Positions 21,434 to 38,460 of a stretch of 64,000 nucleotides of DNA are shown piece by piece. Each line of letters begins with the position of its first letter. Position 1 is the first letter of the stretch. A program made the translations under genes and the position numbers. The notes under the pieces were generated by a model. The model worked only from the letters and a program-made list of their open reading frames with translations, searched no databases and was not told the DNA's origin. This DNA comes from Progne subis subis. Lineage: Eukaryota; Chordata; Aves; Passeriformes; Hirundinidae. Where the stretch lies: positions 1,612,001 through 1,676,000 of the forward strand of contig JAKJHU010000068.1 in assembly GCA_022316685.1 (NCBI GenBank), given 5' to 3'.

Positions 21434-24400
21434 CTGGCAGGAGCAGAATCAGTGACAATAAGCCACACACAAAGCATGAGTTACAGAAAGGCTCAGGCAG
21501 TCATCCTAGGCTCCACTGCTTGCTCGTGTTCTACGGCCTCAACGCTGCGGGGCTTTCAAATGCCAACATCCGACAAATAATTGTTTGAGCTATGATGACA
21601 CAGAAGAACTGTTGGTACTTTAAGATCAAGGCACGTGTCTTGGATGGGAAAGTGAAATTTTGTCCCAGTTTACAGTATCCACAAATATATGCCAACCTTA
21701 GTAAATAATCTCAGCTGTAAACTTACTGTAAAGTTCCTAAGCATTATTCTTATTATTTAATATATAAACACATCTTTGATGTTCAGATTCATTTTTAAGG
21801 ATTACAAAATATGACTACTTTTTTTTTTCTTTTTTTTTTTTTCCCATTAAACAAGAAGTGTCTATGATCTGGAATTGATTCTATGATTTGGAATTGATTA
21901 TGGTTTTTGTTTTGACTGATAAATGAAAAAAAGCCCAAACCAGCACAGTCACTTATACTGTTCTGTATGTTTTGCAGATCTCAGCTCTAACTCCCTCTCT
22001 CTCTCAACACTTTCTTAAATTAACACCCCACTGTAATTAACTCACAGGACCCAGGAAATGTTCTCTCAGGCCACTGCCCAATTCCTGTTATTCTGTCTTG
22101 TGAGATCCTGGAGCCCAGAGGAGAGTGCTGGTTATGTCCAGTTTGATGAGAGCACATCAGAAACAAAGGAATAAATATTCCAACTTATTGCAATTGTTTT
22201 CACACTGTCATTAGAATGCTGAGCATTTCCAGCACTCCTTGAGTTGCAGCTGTTGCTAACACTACCCCTTCCCCTTGAAAGCAGCGCTGACACCGGCACT
22301 ACGATCCCTGGTGCCACTCCCACGGGACAGCAACAGCTCCGTGTGCCTGAGCACGTGTACAAACATTCACCCTTCTGCAGTTTTGTCACTTCCATTCCCG
22401 AGGCTGGAAAGCCATACATCGATATCATGGCTCAGGGAAGCTGCTGTCTCAGGGAGTTACTAACTACACACGTGAAGGAGTAGGAGCTCCATCCCAGAAT
22501 GAGATGATACTCCCTAGATGGAAGCATGTCATTCCATCATTCTGTAGGCTGAATCTGACACCTATCATAAACGGTCAATCCAATTTCCCAGAATCCTGTC
22601 ACCACGCCTAACATTCCAGGGGAAAAGAACATAATTATTTAGGGGGTGAAAGAAAACCAAACATTTTTTTATTTTATAGCACAGCTTTTGCATAAAAGCA
22701 TCACACGATTATTTCTAGAAAAATAAAATTACAGGACAACGAACTAAAAAATCCTGAAGCAGAAAAGTGGTGGCTTGGGCTTTATCAATAGCTCTATGCA
22801 AAGCTTGGCAGTTGCAGAGCAGCAAAAGGAGGAAATCGGAGGGGCAGAGACAAGAAAGAGCTTTTCAGGAGGCAGCTGGAAGGGATGGAGAGGGGGCTCT
22901 AAGGCAGTTAGCAGCTGCGCTGTAGCGCTCACCGAGGTGCGGCTCCAGGTACTCACCTCCTCTGGGCAGCCTCTGCGCTAGGAGGCAGATTTAGAAAAAA
23001 CAACAAGTAGTTGTGTGAGCAGCGATTGGCACCTTGCTTCCTGAGGGCTGCTCCATCCCGCACTGCCTCACCCCAGGCCCGCAGCGAGCCCTGCTCCCAG
23101 CCCTGCTGGCCACCAGCCTCGGGCACGGGGCCACCTCCTCCCTGCATCGGCTCCCCTCACTCACAGTGCCATTTCACAGCCCGCAACGAGAGCTTCACAG
23201 ATCTCCAAAGACCAGTCAGTTTTTGCCACGTTCAGTGACAGCTGGTTGAAACTGGCCAGCAGATGCCAAATTATTCAGGAAGGGGGAGAGAGGGTTGGAT
23301 GTATAGAGAGCATGATTATATATGAGCCATGTTCTCAGAAAGCCCAGTGCGCTCTCCCCTTCTAAATTATAAACAAGAGCAGCAAGAAAATCAGCATGGA
23401 GGGGCCTGGCTCCCATTTGTTTTCATCAGAAACTGGGAACTGGTCTTTCAGAATACTAGGTCCAGCCTGTGTCTGGCCCATTCACCAGTCTGAGAGAAGT
23501 CTTGAAGACTCAATCTGCAATATTTATTTATTTTGAAAATTGAGACCCTCGTCCAATTTACCATTACACATTTCCATGCAAAAGTCAACACCCTCTAGAA
23601 GAAGAAAGACGAAGAACTGTTCTGAGGAACTACACAAGATGAAGGCTGTAGTGTATTGACAGCACTATGGTGAAAGTACTGCCAGCTCCAGCACACCCTG
23701 TGAGTTCAAACAGGATCAGGAAATTAATGTATATCCAAAATTGTATCCAGATCTGAAGACTAGTACACCTACAGCCTAAATACCACAACACCAATTTTAA
23801 CACATGTGTACTTTCACGTTCAGTGCCCCCTTACTGTATTTTAACATAAAGGTGACGGTACTATGGAAACAGATACCTGAAAATAATGAAATTGGAAAAC
23901 CAGCCATAAATTAAGGTTGTACAGATAAGATAAAAACTTATAGCTAAAGGTGGTAATTCACCAAAAGAGAAATATCTGCTTAAAAAAACCCCACCAATAT
24001 TCAAATCTGTGCAAAATATTCCCTTAAGGAACTTAGAAGCTATTGCTGAGAAGTGAAAAGCAGTATTTTCCATTGGTACTGACACTGCTGCAAACTGAGC
24101 AAATTTAAACACAAACATGAGAAAGTCATCAAGTCTGTTAAAGGCCATTTACAGCATGAAGCTGCGTATCCTGCTACTCTGCTTTTTCCAGAACAGGCAG
24201 CTAAATCATCCAGGATGTTCAAAGGCCAAAGAAATGTTGGCCAAATTATTTGTTTAGGTTTCCAATGTGCTTGGTGATCAAACCCATTACCTATTCTGGG
24301 TTTAGTGATGTCATGGTAAAAGTTGCATGTTTATGAAACTTTATTATCATTCCCCTCTTTTAAACTTAAAATGCACCAGGAACTCAATGCAATTCCCTCC

Positions 24401-27400
24401 AGACATCCATCTGTAGCCACACAGCTTCCAGTGTGTTATTCTGGGTCTCTTTGATCTGCCCGTGTCCTCTTGAACCTCACATGCAGAAATGATGGAGCCT
24501 TTTCCACTGCGTTGAAAAACAAATGTTTTACATTCAGGTTTCAGCAGAGCAGTCCAACAGCCTTTCTAAACCTGAGAGATGGAATCAGGTTTCCACACAG
24601 CCCTCCCTATGCAGCTGGAGACAGAGTGGGTGCCGCCGGGGACTCAGGTGCTGCCACAGCCTTGCCCACCATCACACATAAAACATCTTTGCTTCTCTTT
24701 TGCAGCCAAGACAAACCATGTTGTTTTGTTGGCCTGATCTACCCTGAACAAGTGTGTGTAGGTCAAACCCAGAGAAGGGAACCCCAAACATATTTCCTTG
24801 TTGCTCACTGCATGCCCGCAGGCTGTGCCGTCAGACAGGTGACACGGGTGTGGCACAGGGACTGCTCTCTGGAAGCTCACAGGTTAGCAGAGCGAAGCTC
24901 TCGTGTTTCTCCAGTTGCACAATATAAAAACCCAACAGAAATCCTTCCTTTACAGGCCAAGGGGTCCCTCTTTCCTCCTACCACCAATTTAAACACTTGG
25001 CACTGCTTCAGCTCCCAAAGCGAGCAGGGGGTGCAGAATGCGGTGTAACCATGCACAGACATCCTGTCAGCTGCTGCAAAGGCCTGGAGTCCTGTGCCAG
25101 CGCTGTGATGGGCTGTGCCTGCAGAAATACAGTTAGGTAGTGCAAGAGCAGAGGCTTTGGGGGTTTATCTGAACCAGGAAGAGGTTGTTGATAGACTGGT
25201 GATTGTCACTACTTAGTCCTACTGCCAGTAATAAATTACATATTGTAGCTGCCCTCAAAGCATAGATTTATTGTCCTCTCCTTCTTCCCAGTGTCTGCTG
25301 CAGACTGTGTGGCACCAGGGATTACACAGAACTGCAGCTGGCCTCTCTCCTTCCTCAGCCCCAGCAACAAGGGCCCCGTACCCCCTTGGATGAGGAGCAC
25401 CCACATACAAGCTGCAGAACCAGTGACAGCCTTTTTGTCCCAGTCACATTTAAACCCCAGAAAGAACACTGCCAGTGCCTTAAATGGATTCCCACAGGTA
25501 TGAGGGACGTGACCCTTCACAGCTAATATGATAAAGGAACAAAAATACTTACATTTCACAGACTCCATCAATAACTACAAAGCTTTTATCTGTGTTGCTC
25601 ATTTAGCTTCACATCCATAAGGAACATGCACCCTAACACTGCAGCTGTAACATACACCAGTGGCCCTTAGGAGAATGTTAAGAGATGACAAAAGAGTCTA
25701 AGTAAAAATGAATGGTATATTTATCATCTTAAAGGTTTAAGACCTTAAAACTCTTAAGTTTTTACAATTCAAAAAAGCAAAAATTAATTTTGCTTCTTTC
25801 AGACAAACACATAAGTTTACATCTCTGTAGAACTGTCATTCTACTACAGAGCAAGCAGCCAGTGTTTGCTTTTAGCTTTCTACCAGAAGGAGTGTAAATT
25901 CACAGCTTGACTCTGCTAGCCAGGAATAATGTTCAGCAACTCAGATTTCCAGTGATAATTACCATGTCATGGTAATCCCCAATTTGTGTAAGTTAAGATG
26001 TACTATTCTCCCTTGTATCTCCAGAGGGCATTTCAAAGACACTCCCACCACTAACACAAACTTTATAGGATCATTTATTTTCAGAGTCATATACAAATAG
26101 TGCAGCTGATCAAACACACCTACTGAGAAAAATGCAAGAATGTTTTAAAACATATTAAGTGTACAGTAAACTTATTCCTTATAATTAACCTCATTTGAAT
26201 CCTTTGCTGAACTAATGTCTGTGCCTGGTTTAAACAATTCAAACCGACTCTGATTTTCCTTTACTTTGGGTGCCCCGTGCAGAATTCCTGTCATACTTGT
26301 GGTAAAAGTGATTTACCAACGGTGAAGGGAGAAAATGAAAAGGCATCACACCAACAACCAGCAGCATTTGCAATTATCAACTTACAAGGTATTCAATTCA
26401 ACCTTTTTAGCCTAGAAGAAGTTTAGATTTTATAAATAAAGACTGTGTTTGCTAAGGAGAAAGGAAGAAATCTTAATGACACTAACAAGGGCTAAGATGA
26501 CAAGTACACCATGTACGGACTTTAAAATGTAAGGCGTGACAAGCAGTTAAAAAGAAACACGTGAAAAATAGTAAAGTCATAGATGCTGGAGGTTTTTAGC
26601 GCAGTGCAAATTGTTCTCATTCCATGTTATTTACCATGTTATCAGAAAGCAACCTCTGTGAGAGCTGTCATCTCAGACTTGTACTTGCACCGGTACATTT
26701 TACAGACAAAATACATCAACACTTATGTAAATAACCCCTCGATCATTATGATCAATGATTTGTAAGAAATCATCATGTATTTTAAGCTAAGTAGGCAGCC
26801 ACACAGCACCTTCTGGAACTAGAAAGGAATGCAGAACGTGCTGGTATCACATGTACTAATTTCTTTTTGTGTCCTTACCACTAGCTTTCCTATGGTATTA
26901 CAAGACTTGGTTATAAGCCAAAATTAACAACCCTAATTTTGATTGTCATGAAAATCTGGACTGAAGCATGCCCAGCATGTCCTGCCACTCTGTTTGCAAA
27001 ACCCAGCATTTTTTGCTTTAGGCTTCCCATTCGTATGACCGTAACTGCACAGAGACGGGGAACAGCAAACACTGTGTGTCCTGTGACCACAGCCACAGCT
27101 CCTCACTGGGGAGGCTGCACAGAGACCACGAGGTAACTCCACCTTCATAAAGTCCCAATTCAAGCAGGTAAACTTGAATGTTGATACTTACAGCTGTTTT
27201 CTATTTACAAATAGCCCCTTGCTGCAAGTATACTAAAATAAAGAGAAATCCTATCTAAATAGAGAACACAGGTATGCAGTATTTATTTGAGTGAGCTATC
27301 CATGAAAACCAGATTGCAAGGCAGAATTTTCAGCAATTATAATCATTTGGTCATGTTCTGCAAAACTGACAAAAACTGACAGAATTTGGTAGAAAGTGCC

Positions 27401-28937
27401 AGTGATAAGTTCTGGTCATACAATGACCTTGCACAAGTTGTAATGTTCCATGCTCCTGAGACTTGGACTTGCAAACACACCACATACAATCCATGAAGTA
27501 CCAACACCAGCAAGGATAATGTGAAGCTGAAATGACATCAGGGCTTACAGATAAATGCAACTGTAGAACTGTTCCCCAATACATTCCTCAAAAAAGGTTT
27601 AATTGTCCCTCCAGGTGCTTCTGGCCATAACGTCTGATTTCTTGAGGATCCAGTATGGCAAAATGAGTAGCAGACTCAGCTGCCATTTCATTTTTAATTT
27701 AAGAGGTAATGGAGCACTTAAACTGTTCTTTTCAGAACATCTAAACTAAATTTCATCAAAAAGCATATTGTGCAGTTTGTCTGACAAGGAGGTCTCATTT
27801 TCAAGTCAAGAAACTTTAAGGGCATCAAATTCCTATGCTTCAGAAGCAATTTTGCAATGCATACCTCCAACACTAAGTAAAAACAATAGTCTATTGAGCA
27901 TCCTGCATTCCTGCTGGATTCCCAGAGTTGCTTCCACACTTTAAAGGAACAGACATTTGCTCACCTTACAAGCACAAAAAATTAACTGTACCAGTCACAC
28001 AAATGTTCAATGTTAACTATAGGTGTAAATGATGCAACACTTTATTGAATCACAGCAACACAATAATTCAATTTGCATAAAAAAATACTCTAGGGTAAGC
28101 AGAGATTTTAGATCAATTTTTTCCAGATGTAAATCCTTTGATAGAAAAGTTACTCGCTACCTGCACTGCTGTACAACAAGTCACCTTTGCTATTCAGAGC
28201 ACTGTGACGCTCCAACTGCCCAAAGAACACTGCCAGTTCTATTTTTTTTTGCTTTGAGCTTGTCTTTCTTCAACATTGTGGTCTTAATTTCTAGAGGATC
28301 ACTTAGTTGAGTAATTCCCAAGCAATTTTCTCACTGGCAATCCATCAAGGTTTTTCATACAACAGCCATACCAATCTGTGGGTTTTCTTTTCAAACTGAG
28401 ATTTAAAGACTGTCGCAGTCACCTGGCTCCACCACAATCCATACTATCTACGTTCCTGACCTGTGACTACGTCAGCATGAAGACTGGGAAGTGCCCAGTG
28501 CAAGAAAGAGTGAATTTAATGAGCCTGGGGGAGGCAAGTTAGTAATGAATTAGTTTGCATTAGCTCTTCCACTACAGAGGTCTGTCCAGCTCCTTGGTTA
28601 GACAATTTCTTGCCTTTAACATCAGGCCTCTCCCAGGAATAACTTATCTGCCCCCTGGCCAGGCCTCTCCAAAGGAGCAGGTGTCTTTACAGAATGGAGG
28701 TATTTTGTAGGAAGGCTCGCTCCCATCCCCTTTTTGATGTGTTCTGAATAAGATGAACTCATGTCCTCTGTAGACAGTAACAAATATAAGCAAAGAACAC
28801 GGGCGTTGACAAATGGCAACACGCAGTTAATTGTGAAGCAACGTGAAAACCTCGATGCCAATGAACCCACAAGCAGCCCTCTGGAGCTGGCAGCGATCCC
28901 AGCGAAGAGCACGAGCGAGAAGACGCTGTGTACGTAC
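21434..28937 (-). other. TET1: TET1 intron 10
   Basis: A 7.5 kb intron. A T-rich run lies at about 21819-21842. I recognise no gene, RNA gene or repeat family. Open frames such as 24470-25048 on the plus strand have no protein-like features or splice support. Confidence 0.75.
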
Positions 28938-29075
28938 CACAGTGCTCCCATTGTGCATGTTGTGCGTATCCTTGTGGGCGTGGGCACAGAAATCGATGCA
29001 CGCCGTGACACCGGAGAAGGGCCGACCGTCCTTGCAGCCCAGGCGGCAGTCAGGGCCCATGTGCTCATTCTCCAC
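28938..29075 (-). CDS. TET1: TET1 exon 10: iron-binding HxD motif
   Basis: Exon 10 (138 nt, 46 codons, phase 0-0) carries the catalytic signature of TET dioxygenases. Residues [20 protein letters not shown] lead into [20 protein letters not shown]. The H-K-D triplet supplies two of the three iron(II) ligands (HxD). The Cys- and Gly-rich lead-in is part of the zinc-bound scaffold. It ends HNGSTV at a donor GTG|GTACGT, and the next exon resumes VCTLT. The acceptor is TTTCAG|GTGG. All expected catalytic residues are present, so the protein should be active. Confidence 0.97.
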
Positions 29076-29498
29076 CTGAAAGGAAGACACACCTCAGTCG
29101 CTCGGCGCCGAAAGCGCGGCTTTGCAGCCCCACGAGCCAGCAGCAGCTTTGTGACAGAATCAAGGCAGCCAGGCACACTCAGTGATTCACGCTGCCCTAC
29201 GAAACACGTAACGTTTGTGGCTGCATGCCAACGAGATAATCTGGTCAGCCACAATCACAGTGTCCTGCATAGTAAAACCATTTTATTTACGGTATTATCT
29301 CTAAGCATTTGTCACATATAAAAATATGGTGCTACTAAAGCACCAACTGAAGTCAAGAGGTGCAGGGTATGGAAACCTGCCAAATGCACCGGGATTCGCG
29401 GCTGCTGCAAGGCTGCAGCTGCACCCAGGAACACGCGCTGGGGCTGCTCCTTGGATTGAAACTGCGCTGCTGCTCAGAGCTGGATGTCACACACCCAC
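29076..29498 (-). other. TET1: TET1 intron 9
   Basis: A short intron of 423 bases with several CpGs near its exon 10 end. Nothing else is recognised. Confidence 0.85.
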
Positions 29499-29588
29499 CT
29501 GGTTCTGGAAAGCTTCTGGAGCAAGCTTCTTATAAACCGGAGCCACATCAGTAGCCAACGTTTGCAAATTATTTTCAAGAAGTTCCTC
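29499..29588 (-). CDS. TET1: TET1 exon 9
   Basis: Exon 9 (90 nt, 30 codons, phase 0-0) reads [20 protein letters not shown] and continues [10 protein letters not shown]. This alpha-helical segment links the Cys-rich domain to the beta-helix core of TET proteins. The acceptor CCTGCAG|GAG and donor CCAG|GTGGGT fit consensus, and the length matches the vertebrate exon. Confidence 0.96.
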
Positions 29589-33082
<3,494 letters not shown>

Positions 33083-33291
33083 TCTTCGTTGAGGGCGCAG
33101 CGCCGGCTCGTGGGACAGCCATACTTGCGCAGGCTCTGCGTCAGCTCCTTGTAGAGCGTGTCCGCCAGGAGGTGCGGGATCCCCTCCCAGGCCAGGATCA
33201 GGATCACGATCACAGCCGTCTGGCAGTGGTGCCCGGCACGCTGCCGGACCAAGCACAGCAGCTTCTCCTCGTCGCTGCTTCTTCGGATCAC
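33083..33291 (-). CDS. TET1: TET1 exon 7: Cys-rich domain
   Basis: Exon 7 (209 nt, phase 0 in, two bases over) reads [20 protein letters not shown], then [20 protein letters not shown], then [20 protein letters not shown] and TSRRCALNE. It is the middle of the Cys-rich domain, with conserved Cys and His zinc ligands (HHC, GCP, RRC). Acceptor TTGCAG|GTG and donor GAAGA|GTGAGT. The length agrees with the 209-bp exon of vertebrate TETs. Confidence 0.97.
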
Positions 33292-36053
33292 CTGCAAGAA
33301 TCACCGGGATTATTCTTCGCTAAGCACAGACGTCACCTAAGGAGCTGCTCCTTTCTGGGATAAGTAAGGCCTGGAAAAGCAAGAAATGCTGCCCAGAGAG
33401 TGTCCATCACAAGCAGGACTGGGACTGCATCGCACACTCACCTCTGGTGTACAACATGGCTTTATGCTACTTTTTTCCCTGCAGTAGAAATAGCAGTACA
33501 TTTTACCGGAGGAATAATATTTTAGGCGCTGTACACATACAATAAAGATGCATTACAAGGAAAATAACCTCTAGAAGGACAACAGATCCCCTGAGAACCT
33601 AACATTACCTTGAAAATATGACAGAAAACGTAGTGTCGAGTACTCCAAAAGGCAGGTATGTGAAAACACACTCCAAAAGCACACAAAGGCATGTGCTAGG
33701 GCAGCTACCAAGGTTACAGATCAGTATCTAAGATGGTCCCCACCTTGCAAAGCAAAATTAGAAAAAAATGATGAAACAGACTGCTCTTAGTGAGGGAAGA
33801 AACGGGATTTTTCAGAACATATCCCTAGACTACCTCTATTAAAGTTCTTAGAGTACTGGAGCTTTTACTAACCTGTACGATACACAGAGCAACCTTATTC
33901 CTCACACACAAACCAGTATGGAACAGCACAGTACATTACTGAATAAAAATGGGAAAAAATTATAGTCCTACTCCCACATATTTAGGTTTTTGCCACAATC
34001 TGAAACAGAGCTGCATTTAAGACCACCAAAAATGCATTAAAGGCTAGGTAATACAAGAATACAGTCTTTGAAAACAGGTTTATTTATTCATCCAATGTGT
34101 TTTAGCCAGCACAGCCTGGCACAAAGCCTCCAGTAGAGGTGTCAACTTTGCAGAGTGAAGCTTCAAACAGAACTGTGGCCCTCTGGAAGGCAGGAGATGC
34201 TCCATCCTCCTCAGCCCTGTCATACACGGGCTGGGGACCCGTGGGGCTCTTGCTGTGTGTGCCCAAGCCCTGCGCTGTGGATCTCTCTGCCAGCTCTGCT
34301 GCAATTCACGTGCTCCAGGCGTGCAGCTGCTCAGCCTGGCCTTCACCCAGCACCCTCCATCAGCAGAGCTCCCACAGGTAACAGAAAGCAGCACTGGGCA
34401 CGGACCAGAAAAGCAAGAAGACAATGGTTCACTTGCTCCTTCAGTACCTCCAAATGTCTGAGCATTCAGACAGATTCCCTACTGGACTGATGTCAAATTG
34501 GCTTTGCTGCCAGATATGCAGCTGTCATTCACCTGTGACCCCCAAGCCTGAATATCTAAGTCATTTGGACTCATTAAAAGCAGGGACAAAGCACACTTGC
34601 AATTCATCTGCAAATGAAAAGGTTTGCAACAGGTGAACAGTTGGAGAGAGCATCTGTGCAGGCTGAGCAGGAAGAAGCAAGCTTAAAGTTTATTTGTGTC
34701 CAGAGATAAAGAATGGCCCTTCTAGAGTTAATAATATACTCTTACAATCAGCCTTAAGCTTACTGAGAATATGAGTAAATAGCTCTGACAGACCATTCCT
34801 CAAAAGGAGTCTTGGTTGTGACTCCCCAGCAGTTCAGTATATTTTATAAAGAAAAGAATAATAATGCAACTCATTTACATTTAGGTGAGGCTTACAGAAA
34901 TGTGTTATGACTGATATACAATACACATTACTCATGTCAATGTGAGTTTCACATTCCTAAGGCAGCACAGTTCCTTCAAGCCAGAACAACTTAATTTTGT
35001 TACTCAGTGTGAAATGATGCTTTTACTTTTCTTTTTAGTTTTTTAAAAAAATATTTCTAGGCTGTAACTTCAATATCATAGCCTGGTATTGTACAACATC
35101 AGGTTGCCCTTTTTAAGTTCTCTTACACCTATAAACTAGAAACAGAGTCCAGGAAAAATGACAAGTGAACACAAAGAAAATTTATTGTTTCCTTTAAACC
35201 ACCACCACACTCTCCTGGAGTTGAATGTAGCTGGAATTTGCTTCATTATGTATATAGCAGAGAATCCATATGCTTATTGGACCCCAAAACATTTTAGAAT
35301 CCATCACCTTTGAGGCCACAAAGGCAACAAAGGGATTTTTGAGCGGTGTGAATTTCATTTCTGTGGGCCAGGTTACACCATGTGCTCAGCCAACTCCCCA
35401 GCCAGAGCGTCCCTCCTCTGTTCCTGGAGACCAGGCACTTCTCCCACCTGCTGCAGGCTCACAGGAGCCCACTGTGCCCCAGAGCAGCCCCAGGGACAGC
35501 CAGGGACAGTGCAGCCAGAGCTGGAGCACAGCAGCTTTCTCAGAGGAACTGAGGGCTCCCTGCCATGCTCACACAAGTAACAACTGCGTCTCTCTTGGGT
35601 AATAATGATCAATCTGCAGCAATGCCACACTCAAGGTACAGAAAAGCAGTTCTGAGTGGGACAACTGACTCCGGAGCATTTCCTCAGACTGGGAACAATG
35701 CAGAAATCAGCTGGCAAACCTTGTGTCGAAAGGTTTTTGGGATTACTCATGATTTCTGTGATGTAGTTAGCAACAGTGATAAAGTAAATAATTTAATACT
35801 TCAGTTTGTTTAATTTTGGTCCCTAATTCATTTAAAAGGCATGAGAAAGGAATGATTTGTTAAGTGGGGGAACTTAAAAGCTAGGTTTTCAGAATGAGAA
35901 AATAAAAACCTTTCTCCTGCAATTGCTTTTCCACACAAGCTAATCATGACTGACTATCTGACTCACACTGAAAAAATAACATAATCAACAAAACAGACTT
36001 GTAGCAAGTTTGTGAAGCATTACATAACATTTAAATGCAACAAGCAATATCAC

Positions 36054-36285
36054 CAGCCTCAAGTTGCCCCAAGGAAGGTTTAGATTGGACATTAGGATCA
36101 ATTTCTTCACAGACAGGACTGTCAAGCCTTGGCGCCAGCCCAGGACACTGGGGGAGTCCTCATCCCCGGAGGAATTTCAAAGACAGCACAGATGTAGTGT
36201 TTAGGGATGTTGTTTAATGGTGCTGGGTTAATGATGGGACTCAATGATCCTAGAGGGCATTTCCGGAGTAAATGATTCTGTGATG
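36054..36285 (+). mobile_element. CR1 LINE 3' end
   Basis: The sequence CTCAAGTTGCCCCAAGGAAG, then GTTTAGATTGGACATTAGGA..TTTCTTCAC..GTCAAGCCTTGG leads to GGGTTAATGATGGGACTCAA, then TGATCCTAGAGGGCATTTCC..AATGATTCTGTGAT. This follows the CR1 3' region closely over about 230 bases, ending near the terminal repeat. It lies antisense to TET1 in intron 6. Confidence 0.9.
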
Positions 36286-36649
36286 CCATGGTCAGCTTCT
36301 TGGAAGTATGCAGGGCCAGATCACCCCTCAGCTCATTTCAGCAAGCACTCAGTGTCATCAGTGCTAAGAATCCATCAGGACTCCCACATTAGCAATGAAT
36401 CATCTGTTCCAGCTGCAACACAGAACTCCTGGAAAGAACAAAACCTAACAAACTTCTCCACAAAGCTCAGCTGATCCCCACTGCCCCCACTCTGCACTCA
36501 GTGACAGGTTCCCTGCTCCCTCACCTGGATCAGGGACACTGGCTGTCCCCTGGCTGGGACAAAAGGAAACACTACATGGGACACAGCCCCTTCCACAGAG
36601 CTTCCTTGGAGCACTCACATACCAGACACACAGAACTGCTGTAATACAT

Positions 36650-36990
36650 TAATTGGGTTTATATTGTGTTTCATCGGATTTGTAATGTTTTTTCTCTGTA
36701 TCACATGGTCTGTCCTTGCTCAGCTGTAACCCAACTCTGTTCCACTCCCACTTTATCCCTGATTGGGCAGTGGCTTGTCCCTGCCTCTGGGCCCTGCCCC
36801 CTGCGGAAAAAGCCCTGACACGGGCCGGGCCTCGCTCTCTCCGGCACCGGTGAGCTCTCCGGAAAGATCTCCAGCCAGGCAGGGCAGGACTCGAGAATAA
36901 AGCTGTTATATCCCACCCAGTGAGAGAGAGCAGACTCTTCCCTTTTGCCATCGGCGGTCGTCTGGTCTCATAAAGAAATACCACGCAGTA
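36650..36990 (+). mobile_element. Probable solo LTR of an endogenous retrovirus
   Basis: About 340 bases differ sharply from the AT-rich intron. The segment has an AT-rich U3-like start, a GC/CpG-rich middle, and GAATAAAGCTGTTATA with an AATAAA at 36896-36901, followed by about 90 bases resembling R/U5. This layout is typical of avian solo LTRs. No gag, pol or env sequence lies beside it. I could not fix the TG..CA ends or a target-site duplication, so the limits are approximate. The remaining CpGs suggest a relatively young insertion. It is antisense to TET1. Confidence 0.65.
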
Positions 36991-37559
36991 CCATTACTAT
37001 CACCCTTGCAGGTTGCTAATTTGGGCAGGATGCTCCATTATTTTGACCATTTTTAACCCCAGTTTTGTCCATCCCTTGGTGCAGTAGTTGTGCACCGGCC
37101 AGTACCACGTTCTGCATTCCTACAGCTATCCAGGTGTCCTTGTTATGTGTACATCCAAAGGAAGGCAGCAATTCAAGTAATCCATTTTATCAGCTAGCCC
37201 AGATAGTCTCAGACAGCAGAACCTGAGAATATGAGCAAGCCTTCAAGGTGAGCCACAGCCAACTCAGACACAAACACAATCAACAGCTATTATGGCAACT
37301 TACCACAGCTACACCTGTTTCTACACCCACAAAGGTCTAGGCTTACCCAATCTTCTTGCCAGAAAGCATGAGCCAAAAACTACAGCATATTTATTGAAGA
37401 GGTGCCTTATGAAGCAGAATTTGTTTCAGCAATTTAGCCACAAGTTATGGGATAAACAAGAGAAGTTAAGATTTTTCACACCTTTGCGTAAAAGGATAGT
37501 CAAGAGACAGAAAGGGATTCTAAAAATTGAGGAGTACAAGAACGAGGTCAGAGCAGCGG

Positions 37560-38460
37560 ATCATCCAGTCCAGCCTTATCCTGACCCTGAATGACAGCAG
37601 CTGCCTATGGATGAGCAGCAAAAAAGGCACTAGGATGTGGAGATGGTTCTCAGCAAAGCCAGGCACCCTCCAGCCACCCACCAGCAGCTCAGGGGATGTG
37701 CTCTCACCCAGCTTTTCAAGGATTTGCCTTTTCTGCATTTCTCCAGTCATTTTTTTAATCCGTGCAGCAATTCACCACTCGCTACATTACCAGGAAAGCT
37801 TAATTGCAGATTATGTGCAAGAAAAAACACATTGCCTTTCCTCCCAGCAGAGCTCACTCCCTGCCAGTGCCCTCTAGTTTTTGGCCATGATGAGAATGGG
37901 TAAGACATTGCTGTCCAGCTCTCCATGCCTCTGGAGACTTGAGAGAGCCCTGCTTTCCTGTCCCCTTCCCTGCCTGCCAGGCTGACCAGTCAGCACCTGC
38001 CTTTCCCAGTTCTGCTGTGCTTTCTGGAGATGGGGGACCAGACCCGGCCAGCCTGAGCGGCAACACATTTCCTCACAGAGGCAGAACTATGTTCCACGAT
38101 TTCTCTGTTCCTCCCCAATAATTCTCACCAGTTTCTTTTGCTGTTTCCATCACAGCTGAACAAGTTGATGTCTAATGAACCATCATCTTGAGCACAAATA
38201 GCCCAGTGTCCATCACTGTGTATATGAAACCACAGCACTGCTTTTTGTTGAACTTTATATTTATCAAGTGATTTTAGCCATTATTTTAATGGCCATTTGT
38301 TCTGATTGCAAGTCCTTCCTGCTCTTCGTGATGCTTGTCCCTCCTCTTCATTATCCTAAACAACTTTTTATCATCAGCAGTTTGGCTCCTGTCTCCCACT
38401 TTTTTCAAACAATTTCTAAATGATTTGCAACGAACAGCATCAGTAAAGTTACACTATCAA
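37560..38460 (-). mobile_element. Ancient CR1-like remnant
   Basis: Parts such as TTTCTGGAGATGGGGGACCA and a later CTAAATGATTTGCAACGAAC resemble, in antisense, an old CR1-family reverse-transcriptase region. The match is patchy, and the limits are rough. Confidence 0.35.

Noticed and set aside
24470..25048. 192-codon plus-strand frame in TET1 intron 10
   Set aside because: Composition looks random, there is no domain, and it is antisense to TET1.
28622..29321. Long frames antisense or out of frame to TET1 exon 10 (186 and 210 codons)
   Set aside because: They are shadows of the exon and its CpG-rich flanks. The true frame is the one with the HKD motif.
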